Positions 30,187-42,185 of a stretch of 48,421 nt of DNA are shown here, one piece after another. The translations under genes were made by a program, and so were the position numbers. Positions within the stretch are counted from its first letter, which is position 1. Every line of letters starts with the position of its first letter. Under the pieces are notes generated by a model, which saw only the letters and a list, made by a program, of their open reading frames with translations, did not search any database and was not told the origin of the DNA. The DNA is from Saccoglossus kowalevskii (Eukaryota; Hemichordata; Enteropneusta; Harrimaniidae). The DNA lies in NCBI RefSeq assembly GCF_000003605.2, contig NW_003134363.1, forward strand, positions 99,087 through 147,507, given 5' to 3'.

Positions 30187-30639
30187 GTAATCAACTAAGC
30201 AACATATTAACCAAAATATTACAACTTATAAGGTATAAAATGCATATGTATATCGTACAGTTTTCTGAAGGAGGAAAGAATTAAGCAAAAAAAAAACAAA
30301 AATAATAAATGAATGAATAAACCAAAAGCAAAGTTTATGTCCTTTTTTGGACGTTTTTCTGGTGACAGTACTACACTCGTATTTTTCATTTTAATTATTG
30401 AAGCAGGCAAATGTGTTAAATCGTCACTGTGCCGAAGAGCCAAATACATCACTGTCAGTCTTCGAGAAATCGGATTTACTAGTAACGGGTTTAGTTCAGT
30501 GAGCAGAGATTGCTAATCAGAAGAGCGAGTTCAAATTCCTGTTTCTATTCAGCCTATTTCGGCGTTCTCAATAACATAACTCAAATTGTATTAACGAGTC
30601 AACTATCGATTTCAACTCAATTTTTTGAACTCCCATTAT

Positions 30640-31800
30640 TTCTTAGAAATTGACAACATAAACTTTTTCCTACCAACATTATCAGGACGCTATAAATGCT
30701 CAGTGGAAAACAAACAAATCTATAAACTAATTCAACAAACAGAATAATAAAAGAAAATAATAAGCAGGTTTATAAACAAGGAATATACAACTGCACTGCA
30801 CATCACATAACAAAGGAATTCCAAGAAATGATAGAGAATATTGCAAACAATTGCCTCATCACAAAACCAAAGCCTAGAAAAATTCGTAAAAGACGTAAAA
30901 AATTATGCAGCGAGGCACAAAGCAATCCAATTAAAAATAAACTTATCGATTTAACAAAGGCAATCATATAACCAACAAATTAGGCTCCAAAATCATACAA
31001 AGAAGATACTATTCAAAAAGTATGTGAAATATCTGAAACAACATGAATGAAACACATCACAAGATTATTACAAGTCATTAATCTAAATAAGAAGAACTAT
31101 GGAATGTTGTACAAGAGTATTCACATCGAAGTCAAAGTCTTAAAGAATCTGTACGCAGAATTGATTAAACACTTCCAAACCGATTAGGTACACCAACCAT
31201 TAGAAAAGAGGACATACATGCAGAATTAATCATTGAAGATGTTATGAATGAAAATGAATAGATGAACAAACAAATCATAATACAGGAAATAGGACGGGGA
31301 AAGCTAGCTACATTGATGGAATATCTCCAGAGATGTTCATATGGAAGCCCACTCCATACAAGCATTTCGAATGCTATATAATCGTATGGTCTCCGAAGAA
31401 CACTACCCAGAATTATGGAATAAATATTTTAAAAAAGACATTACATCAAACCCATCTATCCACCATGGCATTGTCACTAGCAGCAACACAGGAAAAATTG
31501 TTAAATATCTAGAAACCAATTATTCTATATACAAAACCCAGGCTGGTTTCAGAAAAAAAATACAAACCACATTATAAACATTATGATTAAAAATACCAAA
31601 CGGCAAAAAGGAAATGTTTACACTTGCTTTATGGACCTTAAGAAGTGCTTTGACAATGTCTTGAGGGATGTTATACAAACTACAGAAATGCAACATATAT
31701 AGGTCATTATACAATGTGATAAAAACAATGTACAAAAACATTTCAAGTTAAACTGGATGGAAGATTAACACCAACTTCCGAAATGGAAAATGACGTAAAA
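30640..31800 (+). mobile_element. LINE-3 copy a: decayed RT remnant between SULT-4 and SULT-5
   Basis: Rightward frames, broken many times, read YIDGISPEMFIWKP (the linker before RT), RMVSEEHYPELWNKYFKK, YKTQAGFRKKIQTTL and NVYTCFMDLKKCFDN (RT motif with its Asp). Sequence from about 30645 matches the second copy at 47345-48165. The element replaces SULT-4 after about 450 bp of intron 2, so its arrival or a linked deletion removed exons 3-6. The right end is uncertain; 31800-31960 is unassigned. Confidence 0.72.
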
Positions 31801-31984
31801 GTATACAAACTGGGCATGGGGTCAAGCTCAGATCACCTGGTGGCACAGTATGGGAAAGCTGTGAACAATTCCCCAATGAATGGGGGAAGAAAACGCTGAA
31901 TGCGTTGGTACAATAGACTGGATATTATTTTCATAAATGGACTGTGATACAACGTGAACATACATTTTTGAAAGTTTGTTCACT

Positions 31985-32132
31985 TGTCTAAATCATCGCG
32001 CCCTCTAGTGACACTGTGCAGAAAACATTTATTTTGGTGTATTTATCAGCACGTGACACGATATCTCTGCATTGACCTTAAATGCTGCTCGTGGTCGCCA
32101 TTTGGAGATATTTTCTATTCTGATTCATTACT
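31985..32132 (+). promoter_or_regulatory. SULT-5 proximal promoter block, conserved with SULT-3
   Basis: Contains GCGCCCTCTAG at 31998-32008, CACGTG at 32050-32055, TCTCTGCATTG, and a GACCTTAAATGCTGCT string that also precedes SULT-4. The block sits directly after LINE-derived and unassigned DNA, so the promoter moved with exon 1 during duplication. Confidence 0.55.
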
Positions 32133-32599
32133 ATGGCAGCCATAGACGCCAAACCGCCATGGGACCACTGTTATTACGTACGCCCTGGATATCTGATGCT
32201 AAATGTTACTAATAATTTTGAGAAGATAAAAAAATTCGGTGTACGAAGTGATGACGTATTCATTGTAACATACCCGAGATCTGGTAAGCTACGCTATCAT
32301 ATTTATATATAGCTTTGATAATCTACGCTGAGGTGGCACTGACTACAGAATTCCATGACCCAGTAAAGTGTTAGTCGCAGGTACACTGCCCAGGTCGCGC
32401 AATGATGCAATATGGACGAGTAATTGAAATTTTACTCACAGTCGTTTGATACTAAACTATAGAAGAGACTGTAATGTGATTTATCAGAATCTAAAAGCAT
32501 AACTTTTGTAACGCAGTCAAAATTAATCTAAACACAGAAATTCAAACGTCATAGGTTGATAATGCGCATGCGTCAATACAACTTCGGAGCAACAGCAAT

Positions 32600-34530
32600 T
32601 TATTAACTCATAACAACCTACTGAAGGAGGTTAAAGGTTACAACAACAACAAAAATTACAGATACAAATTAATCAAATTACAATGGCTAATAGTTTAAAG
32701 ACAACCAAAAACAGACTAAATTGAAGTTAGTAACGGAAATATATAATAAAGTAAAATGAAACTCCAACAAAAAACTATAAACTGAATATAAAAACAAAAA
32801 GTCAATGACTAAGTAGGTGCTGCTGTCTAATAGCAAAGCTGTATTTCAGATATTGTGAATATGAATTTAGTTAGGGTACTTTTCAGTTCTTTATTTTTTA
32901 GCTTCATTAAGTAGTTTTCCAAAATGAAGTTTATTTTAAATTTTTTGTAAGTCCTCAGTTTGTTTTTTGTGTTAGTGTTTTGTCTGTTATCATCATTAAT
33001 TGAGTTAATCCAATGCTTTATAAATACATTTTTTATTTTATCATATATCCGCGACATTTGTGAAGATTTTAGCTCATTATTGTCAATATCTGATAGTGTT
33101 GTATTTGTAGATTTCAGTACTGAGTTAAGTTCATTGTACCACATACTTTTTATAGTCTTGTTAAGTAGGAAGGCTTCCTTAATAATGGGGTTTTGAATTT
33201 TGTTTAGGTGGTTTGTATATTTTAACTGTTTTTTAATGAATGAATCGATAGGATATATACCCAACTCACTATAAATTCCATTTTGGAGTGTTTTNNNNNN
33301 NNNNNNNNNNNNNNNNNNNNNNNNNNNNNNNNNNNNNNNNNNNNNNNNNNNNNNNNNNNNNNNNNNNNNNNNNNNNNNNNNNNNNNNNNNNNNNNNNNNN
33401 NNNNNNNNNNNNNNNNNNNNNNNNNNNNNNNNNNNNNNNNNNNNNNNNNNNNNNNNNNNNNNNNNNNNNNNNNNNNNNNNNNNNNNNNNNNNNNNNNNNN
33501 NNNNNNNNNNNNNNNNNNNNNNNNNNNNNNNNNNNNNNNNNNNNNNNNNNNNNNNNNNNNNNNNNNNNNNNNNNNNNNNNNNNNNNNNNNNNNNNNNNNN
33601 NNNNNNNNNNNNNNNNNNNNNNNNNNNNNNNNNNNNNNNNNNNNNNNNNNNNNNNNNNNNNNNNNNNNNNNNNNNNNNNNNNNNNNNNNNNNNNNNNNNN
33701 NNNNNNNNNNNNNNNNNNNNNNNNNNNNNNNNNNNNNNNNNNNNNNNNNNNNNNNNNNNNNNNNNNNNNNNNNNNNNNNNNNNNNNNNNNNNNNNNNNNN
33801 NNNNNNNNNNNNNNNNNNNNNNNNNNNNNNNNNNNNNNNNNNNNNNNNNNNNNNNNNNNNNNNNNNNNNNNNNNNNNNNNNNNNNNNNNNNNNNNNNNNN
33901 NNNNNNNNNNNNNNNNNNNNNNNNNNNNNNNNNNNNNNNNNNNNNNNNNNNNNNNNNNNNNNNNNNNNNNNNNNNNNNNNNNNNNNNNNNNNNNATTGTT
34001 TAATAGTTTCCAGAATAGACCATCATGCCAAACACTATCAAAAGCCTTTTTCAGGTCTACAAAACAGGCATAAATTTTGTTTGTTTGCTTTAGCTTCTTT
34101 TTTTTCATTCACTGTATTTTCATGCTGATTGTTGTTGGTGTGTTTTTCAATAATAGTTTTCAATATAAATAGGTTGTCAGTTGTACGACAACCTTTTCTG
34201 AAACCAAACTGTTGGTGGGACAAAATGTTATTTTTCTCAATAAAAGTGGTATGCAAATATTGTCGCAAAGGATGACTTTTACGTTACAAACTCCGTAAAA
34301 AAAACGCACCATCGAGAGAAGAAATACCAGGAAAATGAATATTTTTGAAGACCATGAATAAGTCAGAAGTGAATTTGCAAACCCATGTGGTAGTGGAAAA
34401 GTTTTTTATGGTTTGGTAAGTTGACTGATACGCAGACATTTGTTTTGTTTTTGCATTACGAATTTAATTTTATCACACCATATTCCATCTGGACTTGGAC
34501 TCTCGATGGTGGCAGACCACCACTCATAGA
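32600..34530 (-). mobile_element. LINE-4: non-LTR element with an internal assembly gap
   Basis: Leftward. Before the gap: possible linker SPSPDGIWCDKIKF, then ILSHQQFGFRKGCRTTDNLF, then, after a shift of frame, YACFVDLKKAFDSVWHDGLF (RT catalytic Asp). After the gap: LGIYPIDSFIKKQL and a Lys/Asn-rich C-terminus ending in TISEIQLCY (frame 32827-33264). The 3' region to about 32600 is AT-rich with CAACAACAA. It lies in SULT-5 intron 1, opposite to the gene. Because the gap hides the centre, intactness cannot be judged. Confidence 0.78.
33295..33994. other. Assembly gap, 700 N
   Basis: Seven hundred N in the middle of LINE-4. The same LINE reads in on both sides, so the missing sequence is probably the element's central RT region, and the true length is unknown. 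Confidence 0.99.
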
Positions 34531-37199
34531 TATTTCACATTCACTTTAATAATTCATTGTTTACATGTATCGTTACTCATGACAATATAGTGGCAACAGT
34601 CAGTCGTCAGGCAGTTGTCAGGCAGTTGTCGTTTACCGAAATATGCCCACCGACAGAACAGTCAGTACAGTGTAGCTGTTTAAAGCATGGATCTGTGTTA
34701 ATTTTGGTGTTTGAGATGAGAATATTCTGTTTTTGCTTTTTGTATTGTCAAGTAACTGATTGTTGGTCGGAGTATTATTTGTATTGACTACCATCACGGG
34801 TACATTTTGTTTATGCACCTATCCATGTGCTTTCACATGGGTTGGCGGGGTCAATTTCCAGGTGGCTTGCAGCTGCTTGATTGTGACTAATGCTCATCCA
34901 CAAATTGGATGATGGCCTCATCACATCACTGGAACATGCTGTCTCAGTTTTAATTAAAATAAACTAATCTTCATTTACTTTTTGAAGACGATATATATTC
35001 AGAAATGAAGCATTCCATAGACATATAACATACTTCTAAGATTCTTATCAAGAAAATTATCAAAGTACGGTAGGTAGTGTTGTACAAATGTCTGTCTGCC
35101 CGTCTATAAGTGTGTAGGTGATTTAAATGCTACAAAATCATGTAGGCCTTTGCTGGTGTTGTATTTTTGTTCTATTTTGAATTCACATTTTCAAAGTCAA
35201 AGTACATCAATTTACAATTAATCTATTTATTTTGAGATTGTTGTGTTGGTAAAATAGATAAAATACTTTTCCTTGTTTGAGCCAAGCGATGTTTGACTGG
35301 AATATTATTCACTGGCACCTTTATCAGCGACGGGATGTTTTCTCATCCCCAAATGAACGTCACAAGATGAATGGATTTGGTGTTTGGTAATTTGTCAGAG
35401 ATTACATGAAAGAAAACTGATAAAATGTTCTATTATGATTGTGACTCAATCGCAGCAGAAATGCACACTTCGAAATGATTGTTACCAACAAATGTACTCC
35501 TTTATCAAAACAGACTCCTCAAAAGATTATCAGTAAATCTCCCGATGACTTGTGCCATATATGTTTGTCACTTGCTATCTGGTCAACCCCTAAAATCCTG
35601 CATAAATGTATTTGAATTGAACTAAAAACCACAATACTACGTCATCAAACATGTATGCTGATTGACTTTCTGCTTCCATTGGACTTACTGTGGACAAAAC
35701 TCGCCATGCCTTTGCCAAGGTTGCACAAAACAACTAAAAAGTTTTGAGAAAATGATGCAAACGCTTTTGTATGGCATGGTATATTGACACATTCATCAAC
35801 CAATGTAGGTATTCTGACTCAAATCAAAGATTCAAAAGAGGTGCCGTTAGTTTACTTCTGGTAGCGTATGCAAATATGCATATGAATGAAGTGAATAAAT
35901 TTACTCATTAAGGATGTGACTATTCAACAGCTACATCCAAATTCAAAGTATAGACGAATCATATAGCAGATGTTCTGGAGTTATTTTTTAGCAAAATGGA
36001 GAAAATAGGCAGAAGCAGCTGGGATATAAATTTAATAACAAATATCTACTAGAAATGTTTGCTTGTTTTACCATATTAAAGGACAGTGCTGGTATTAGAG
36101 CTTAAACAATTCAGCAAAAAAAGGAGGGATGAGCAGACATAATTTCTAGTAATTTCATCGGATTGATTAGGAAAATTTGTTGTAGTTCATGATAAACAAA
36201 TTCACAATAGTTTTGACAAATGAAAAAATAAATTAAAAAATGTGAATAAAAGTATCAGATCATTGAAAATAAGCAGCATGTATAACTTACATATTACACA
36301 CTTACATTACACCTGCTTTTGAACTCCTTTAAATTGTTTCTTTAAAAAGTCATTGCTACATTCTAATTAGATGATTACTATTACAAGTTTTACAGATATA
36401 TCTATATTTATAGATGACCTTCCCCACTCTGTACTATGATCTTCCAATCGCTGTAATCTCAATCCTCCCATCTTCCCATCTTGTACTGTCACCTGTCAAT
36501 CCTAATAGAGGCTAATACAAACAGGGACTATGTCGTTGACAATGGCTTTTGTTCAATAATAGTTTAATGTGCACGGAAATACTTTGTTTAAATGACTTCT
36601 ATTGGACATTACTACTTCTTCTTTTTGTGTCCCACAATGGAAATACACATAAAAGCAGAAATTGCAGACAGTTTTATATTTATTCTCATTACAGGGAATA
36701 TGGAGTAGCTTAATATGCCATGTTGTCAATGAACATGAGTGAACCTTGATTGTGGACCAGGCTGGAAATGGCCAGTGCCAGCATGTCCCTTTAACAGAAG
36801 AAGCTAGTGGTGCCGGAGAGTGGTTGCAGAAGGAACCAAGGCACTTGATGCATTGTGTCATATTGTGTTTGATAAAAACTTTCTGAAGAAGATACCTTAC
36901 TACTTGAATGCTAGGTGAGCTCAAAAATCAAGATATTTTGAACAAGTCTATATTATTAGAAGGAAATTGTATTGATGAAAGTATGAAGCTAGAAAACCAC
37001 TTTTTTACTGCTTTACAGGAAGATAGGTGAGCTTGAAACATTTCAACAGCAGATATTGCAATATGCTAGCAAATGGTTTACATGTATACATCCTCCCATT
37101 TTATTGAGCAAGGAACCGCCTTGCATCAATAGACCGCAATATACATTATAATAGAGAAATAATAAGGACAAGCCAGTAGGCTGGTTGGCGTTCCGCTCC

Positions 37200-37980
37200 A
37201 AAAACAAGCAATATGTTTTTGGCTGTTGCCATGGTAGGACATGAACGTGAAGCTAAACATCAGTTTGTAACTAAAACCGAGTCTTGTATACGAATTTCGC
37301 AAAAAATATTCAGTTTTTAGAAGTTACTTTATTTTATTGTTAGGACAGATTCTGTTGTTAAATTTATTATTTCCAACCGTTTTGCATTAGTATTTTCTAG
37401 ATTGAACTATGAATGAACTGTAAATGCTGCCTTCAAAGTTGGGATTATGTTGATACAGTGTAACAATGTCGGCGCTGGTGATTTCCTACCAGTGTGCAAT
37501 GTAGCCAAAATAAAAAGCATGATCATTTGAACACTGCTATTACAAGACTTGTAATTTGGGGCGAAAGAATTCAAAAATCAGTTTTTGGTTGTTGCCATAG
37601 CAGTGGTGGGCCAAGGTTTTTTTTTCAATTAGTGACGGTACGACCTGCCTGTCAAGTATGGACAAAATCAGCCAAGCCAAAAAAATCACAGAGCAAAAGA
37701 CGTTGCTGGTGAAAAGTTACCCCAACTTTCAAGTCAATTTTCTCTGTAATGAAATTATACATAAAAAAAGGTAAATTTATGCCCACACTCAAGCTGAGTA
37801 GAATGAGCTATGTCTGAGGTGTTTTATACAAAATTTGTAAGAGGAGATTTATTTGGCGCAAAGCTATCCAAAAAAACAGTTTTCTGCTGTTGCTATGGCA
37901 ATGGTGGGCCAATTTTTTTTTTCAAATTTTTCCTTATAACTATGGTGAAGGCCAAGCCAAAAATTTCACAGAAAAATTAA
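37200..37980 (+). repeat. Three diverged tandem copies of a ~300-365-bp repeat
   Basis: The words TTTTTGGCTGTTGCCATGG (37215), TTTTTGGTTGTTGCCATAGC (37581) and TGCTGTTGCTATGGCAATGG (37878) are each preceded by GCG with an A-rich run. The last two are followed by GGTGGGCCAA, a T-run, and GCCAAGCCAAAAA with a CACAG string. Spacing is 366 and 297 bp. Confidence 0.6.
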
Positions 37981-38225
37981 TATGTGAAAATACTGGAAAT
38001 CACACACACACACACATAAACACACAAAAGTGATTTTAAGGGCATTCCTAGCAGAGCGGATCGCCAAAAAAACAGAATGGAGAGTACAAAAGCTATATTT
38101 TCTAAGGATGTTGTATCTTAATGCATAAATATAAATAATATGATTTGAACCAAAACTTTAATATTACAATATTACAAAGTATGTATGGTGACCTGTGTGA
38201 CGTGGTTACACTGCCAGATATATAA

Positions 38226-38462
38226 TGTATTTTTATTATACATGTATATAGGTACAAAAGAATCTTCAATAAGAAAAGTGGTCGATGGTTGGTGGCACCA
38301 ATCAAAACTGACAAGACCTATTTTCATATTGCTAAATTAAAAACCAACAGTCTGGATCTCAGAATGGCTGACAGATATGGATGTATAGACCAATGGTACA
38401 TGAACCTGATGACCAGAGACACATTTCTGCTGACAATGCTCTTATACCACCACCTGCAATAG
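38226..38462 (+). CDS. Unrecognised open frame, possible exon or element fragment
   Basis: An ATG-less frame of 78 codons follows a stop. From a possible acceptor (TATAG at 38247-38251) it reads YKRIFNKKSGRWLVAPIKTD and continues with a protein-like mix (contains KLKTNSLDLRMADRYGCIDQ) to TAG at 38460-38462. The composition looks less like translated AT-rich noise than its neighbours. I cannot assign a family; a relic transposase or a lost exon are both possible. Confidence 0.3.
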   Translation, partial: CIFIIHVYRYKRIFNKKSGRWLVAPIKTDKTYFHIAKLKTNSLDLRMADRYGCIDQWYMNLMTRDTFLLTMLLYHHLQ

Positions 38463-39498
38463 CTACATTGGTAGAGGAGATGTGTAAAACAGAAACATCT
38501 TAGGGCATTATACACACAAATCATACATTTGCATGCAAATTGTTCAGTTGTTTTTGTAAATGGTCTACCGTAGCGGTATTTTCTTTAAAAACCATAAAGT
38601 TGCATAATTGGATAGCAAAGTTTGGATAGAAAAACATTATTCATTACTTACCAGTATTCCGGACGGTAATAAAAGAATCCAGCACTAACTACATTGTAAC
38701 TAGCTGTCCTCCACGCCTTCATTTTTGTGTTTATTTATAAGTGCATTGTCTGCCTAGCTACCTGCGTATGTTGTACATTTCACTCCGGGAAAACTGTCAA
38801 CAGTGAATCAACACCGATGCGCCATCTGTGTAATTATGCCCAATGTGTTTGTCGATGTTTAAGTCTGTGAGAAAGCATTCCTTGTGAAACTAACTTTTTA
38901 GTGTCCATTTCACACAAGTTTTTAAATAATGTTGCCATTGTTGCGATGATCTATGACCGCTATGACGTCATCATTTTATGTGTTCATAATCACATGACCC
39001 GTATCTCCAACAATCGAGGCAGATTCAATCTATGTTTACAAACAAACTCTTTAAAACGCTGTCATGTTGCCAATATTGAACATATCGGCATTTTGAATGC
39101 ACAATGCCTTAGATTGAATAGGTAAACTATGATTATATGTGGTTAATTCACTTTAAAAGAGTGAAATAAATTAAAGAGTAAAAATAAATGTCAATTCTTG
39201 TCCATATTGCATCTTTAAACAAATATTGTTTCTGTTTACGCATTTCAGTTAAAGCGGGAGGGTCTTCACCTGTGCACGCGCGGGAATTGAGTTCCAAGCG
39301 ACGATAACAACACATGCTGAAAATGCAAGGCTCATGAGTAGACACTTGTTTGTAAACAATGACACGCTATATCATCTGACGCATGCGCAGGTGATGACTC
39401 CCTCGCTTTAAGTCTGTACATATTTCATTATGCAGTCTAATTGGGACAAACTGAGAATTGTTGGTCTAATGAGGGCGATCTTTTAAAAGAATTGAACA

Positions 39499-39518
39499 GA
39501 TATATATATATATATATT
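39499..39518. repeat. (TA)n microsatellite
   Basis: A short run of TA dinucleotides in SULT-5 intron 1. Confidence 0.7.
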
Positions 39519-39821
39519 TCACTGTGGTATGTGATTCAGGTTGCATATCCAACTTTTTGTGAAAAGACCACCGGATTTTCGCCCTCCATAAATAAACAAA
39601 CCAAAGGCACATCAAAATTCACATGTACAAAGTTTATTTTTTCATTTCAAATTCAAGTGGACCACTCATGCATAACTAAAGTCTATGTGTTGAAATAAAT
39701 TAAATAATAGGCTATAACATGTTAGGTTTATTGTAGAATTTTAAGCATCCAACAACAGTCGACGTTATCCCTGCAGACAAATCAAAACTAATAGCATTTG
39801 TTATTATGTTATAAGTGCTTT

Positions 39822-39915
39822 TTATTTTCCTTCCTTTTTCCATTATGTAATGTAATATTTTGTGTTGTATGTCTATTATTGAAACGAAATAAAAATATTG
39901 TTTAAATAAAAAAAA
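39822..39915 (+). mobile_element. Very short retroposed LINE tail with 11-bp target duplication
   Basis: A 94-bp insert ending in an AT-rich tail (GAAACGAAATAAAAATATTG, then TTTAAATAAAAAAAA) is flanked by the perfect direct repeat ATAAGTGCTTT at 39811-39821 and 39916-39926. This is the signature of a severely 5'-truncated, target-primed retrotransposition. The source family is not clear. Confidence 0.7.
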
Positions 39916-40335
39916 ATAAGTGCTTTATTAATTTGGGCTTACTGGAAATAATATTATTCATTAACAACTTAAGTAACGAGATTAAGCCCAGGTTAGATAA
40001 AATAATTGTCCTTATACTAATTTTACAGACAAATATTGAATAGATTACAAAGTTTTTGTTTTCATATACTTATATTTTTATATGATGGATTAACATGCAC
40101 AGTCACAAATCTAATTCAGCAAGCAATATTTTCAGTAGGTTCGTTCAATCAAGCATTTTTAATCGTTGTTTAATAATCATGATTTATAGATTGAAAAGTT
40201 GCGACGACTGTTTCAAACAACAATCATTTGATCATGAGTCAGAATGATATATGGCGAGTGCCAGATGTGGAGCTCACTCTTTCAAAAATACCTGACATCG
40301 CTTTGTGTATACCACGGTGTATATATATTTTTGAC

Positions 40336-40385
40336 TCCAATGTGCAAAGCACACAATGGGAGTCTTTGCAGCGTGCGTGTGTGTG

Positions 40386-40433
<48 letters not shown>

Positions 40434-41384
40434 TGTCTGTCTGTTCCACTGCTATCTCAAGAACCATACATCGGTTTTTGATGAAACTTGGTGCATAGAT
40501 GCTCTGGGCCAATGCGCAGATTTGATTAGGTTTGGGTAAAAATCCATGCATAATAATTACCTAATTTGCATGATAATTAGCCAATTTTAGCTGTTCCACT
40601 GATATCTAAACAACCACTCATTGGATTTTGATGAAACTTGGTACATAGATGCTCTGAACTAATGCTAGGTTTGATTAGTTTTGGTATAACAATTAGTAAA
40701 TTTTCGTTTTTTCCACTGATATCTCAAGATCTCATTTCAGTGCAACTTGGTACATAGATGTCACAGGACACACAGACCTGATAGTTTTTAGTACATATTA
40801 ATTAACTAATTTGCATAATTAATTAATTTTCAGCTTTTTATATTTCAAGTAGTAAGCATTACATTTCAATGAAATTTGGTACATAGATACTCAAGGACTA
40901 TGCAGAGATTTGATTGTTTTGGGACAAATATTTGTGTATATTAATTATCTAATTTGCATAATTAGTTAATTTTCAGCTTTTCCACGGATATCTCAAGTAC
41001 TAATCATCACATTTCAATGAAACTTTGTACATGGATGCTGTAGGACAATTAACAGACCTTATTAATTGTGGGTTAAAATCTGTGCATATTAATTATCCAA
41101 TTTGCATAATTAACCAATTTCAAGCTATCACACTGATATCTAAATTATTCCATTCCATAATAATTCATAATTTTTGGGTACATAGATGGTCTGTTACATT
41201 GTGCAGACCTCATTAGTTTTACACTCAAATCTGTTCATATTAATTTTCCAATTTGCATAATTAGTTTTCAGCTTTTCCATCAATATCTCAAATACAAGTA
41301 ATTTCAAATTATTTGTAATGTGTCTCTAATATCAGCACATGGGGAGTTCTTTCCACGCTTTCTTTGATTCTCTTACTGATTTAA
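40336..41384 (+). repeat. 150-bp satellite array (six monomers) inserted in SULT-5 intron 1
   Basis: The marker word GTACATAGAT or a close variant recurs at 40491, 40641, 40750, 40879, 41027 and 41178, spaced 150, 109, 129, 148 and 151 bp. Monomers share TTCCACTGATATCTCAAG, a TGATGAAACTTGG block, GATTAGTTTTGG and TAATTTGCATAATTA. Flanks match SULT-4 intron 1 (28830-28980 left, 28975 onward right), where the array is absent. A reverse-oriented array begins near 48170. Confidence 0.82.
40371..40440. repeat. (TGCG)n microsatellite heading the satellite array
   Basis: GTGTGTGTGCGTGCG and further GTGC-type units in tandem, directly before the first 150-bp satellite monomer. The long frames through it on both strands are by-products of the repeat. 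Confidence 0.9.
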
Positions 41385-42185
41385 CTATGTAGTGTTGTAT
41401 ACTTGTCAGCTGTTATGTTTAGTTCAATTACTAGTATTCAGCCGTTTCTTTTGTGTTCTTTGTTAGATCAACTACAGTTAGGTATCATATAATAAGACAC
41501 TTACAACTGTTACACATCCTTATTTATTTTTCTCAACTAATACTTGCAGTATATTGCAAAAAGACTTTTCTGACCGAATCTGTGTTCAATGAGTACAATC
41601 CAAGTCTGATTAAATTATTTTGATTTTTTGAATGATGTGTTTATAACACAAGATGCTTAGACATATGGGCTGATGCCATAATCAAAGTTTATCTTTCCCT
41701 GATTTAGGTACGTACTGGTTAACAAGAGTTGTACGAGCAATAATGACATTGAATAAGTCAACGTTGGATGTCGTCATGCATTTATGAATGAACTATATAT
41801 CACACTATCGTGGGGACCCTTTGCGGATTTTCCAAATTTATCCAAATATACTTCAGCCCTTGAAAAATATAACGCAAGGCCGTTATCATCACCTCGAGAT
41901 GTTGGAACACACCTCTTACCAGAATTTCTGCCAACTCAGTATCATGAAAAGAAACCAAAGGTAATGAAACAACATATTAAACCAAATATTACAATTTATA
42001 AGATACAAAATGCCATTGCATATAGTACAGTTTCCTGAAAGAGGAAGATGTATAACAAATAAAATAGTAAACATTGTCAACAAAACCGTCACTGTGTAAA
42101 ATGCCAAACACATCACTTTCAATCTTCGAGAAATCCAATTTACAATGAGCAGAGATTACTACCTAACTGATCAAAACAGCCATTC

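Larger units (their letters stand above)
34531..39810. other. Unassigned part of SULT-5 intron 1
   Basis: About 5.3 kb with no counterpart in intron 1 of SULT-3 or SULT-4, hence probably inserted. It holds three diverged copies of a motif around TTTTTGGTTGTTGCCATAGC (37215, 37581, 37878), a CA-repeat near 38000, an unexplained open frame at 38226-38462 and a GC-richer patch near 39250-39400. No known gene was recognised. Confidence 0.5.

Noticed and set aside
30488-30545. tRNA-like stretch (TAGTTCAGTGAGC and GAGTTCAAATTCC resemble A and B boxes)
   Set aside because: The stems do not pair, and the same stretch lies, further decayed, in intron 2 of SULT-3 and SULT-5; at best an old tRNA-derived scrap.
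33269-34128. Long frames of about 260-280 codons
   Set aside because: They are kept open by the N gap; only the flanking LINE text is real.
36822-36914. Possible exon reading VVAEGTKALDALCHIVFDKN and on to a GT donor
   Set aside because: A stop lies just upstream and no credible acceptor precedes it; the slight resemblance to a histone tail is too weak.
36553-36924. 123-codon minus-strand frame rich in Cys and His
   Set aside because: No ordered metal-binding spacing and no relative recognised; likely chance.
40228-40551. Three overlapping long frames on both strands
   Set aside because: They run through the (TGCG)n microsatellite, which is open in many frames; residues are repeats of CVRA or HART type.
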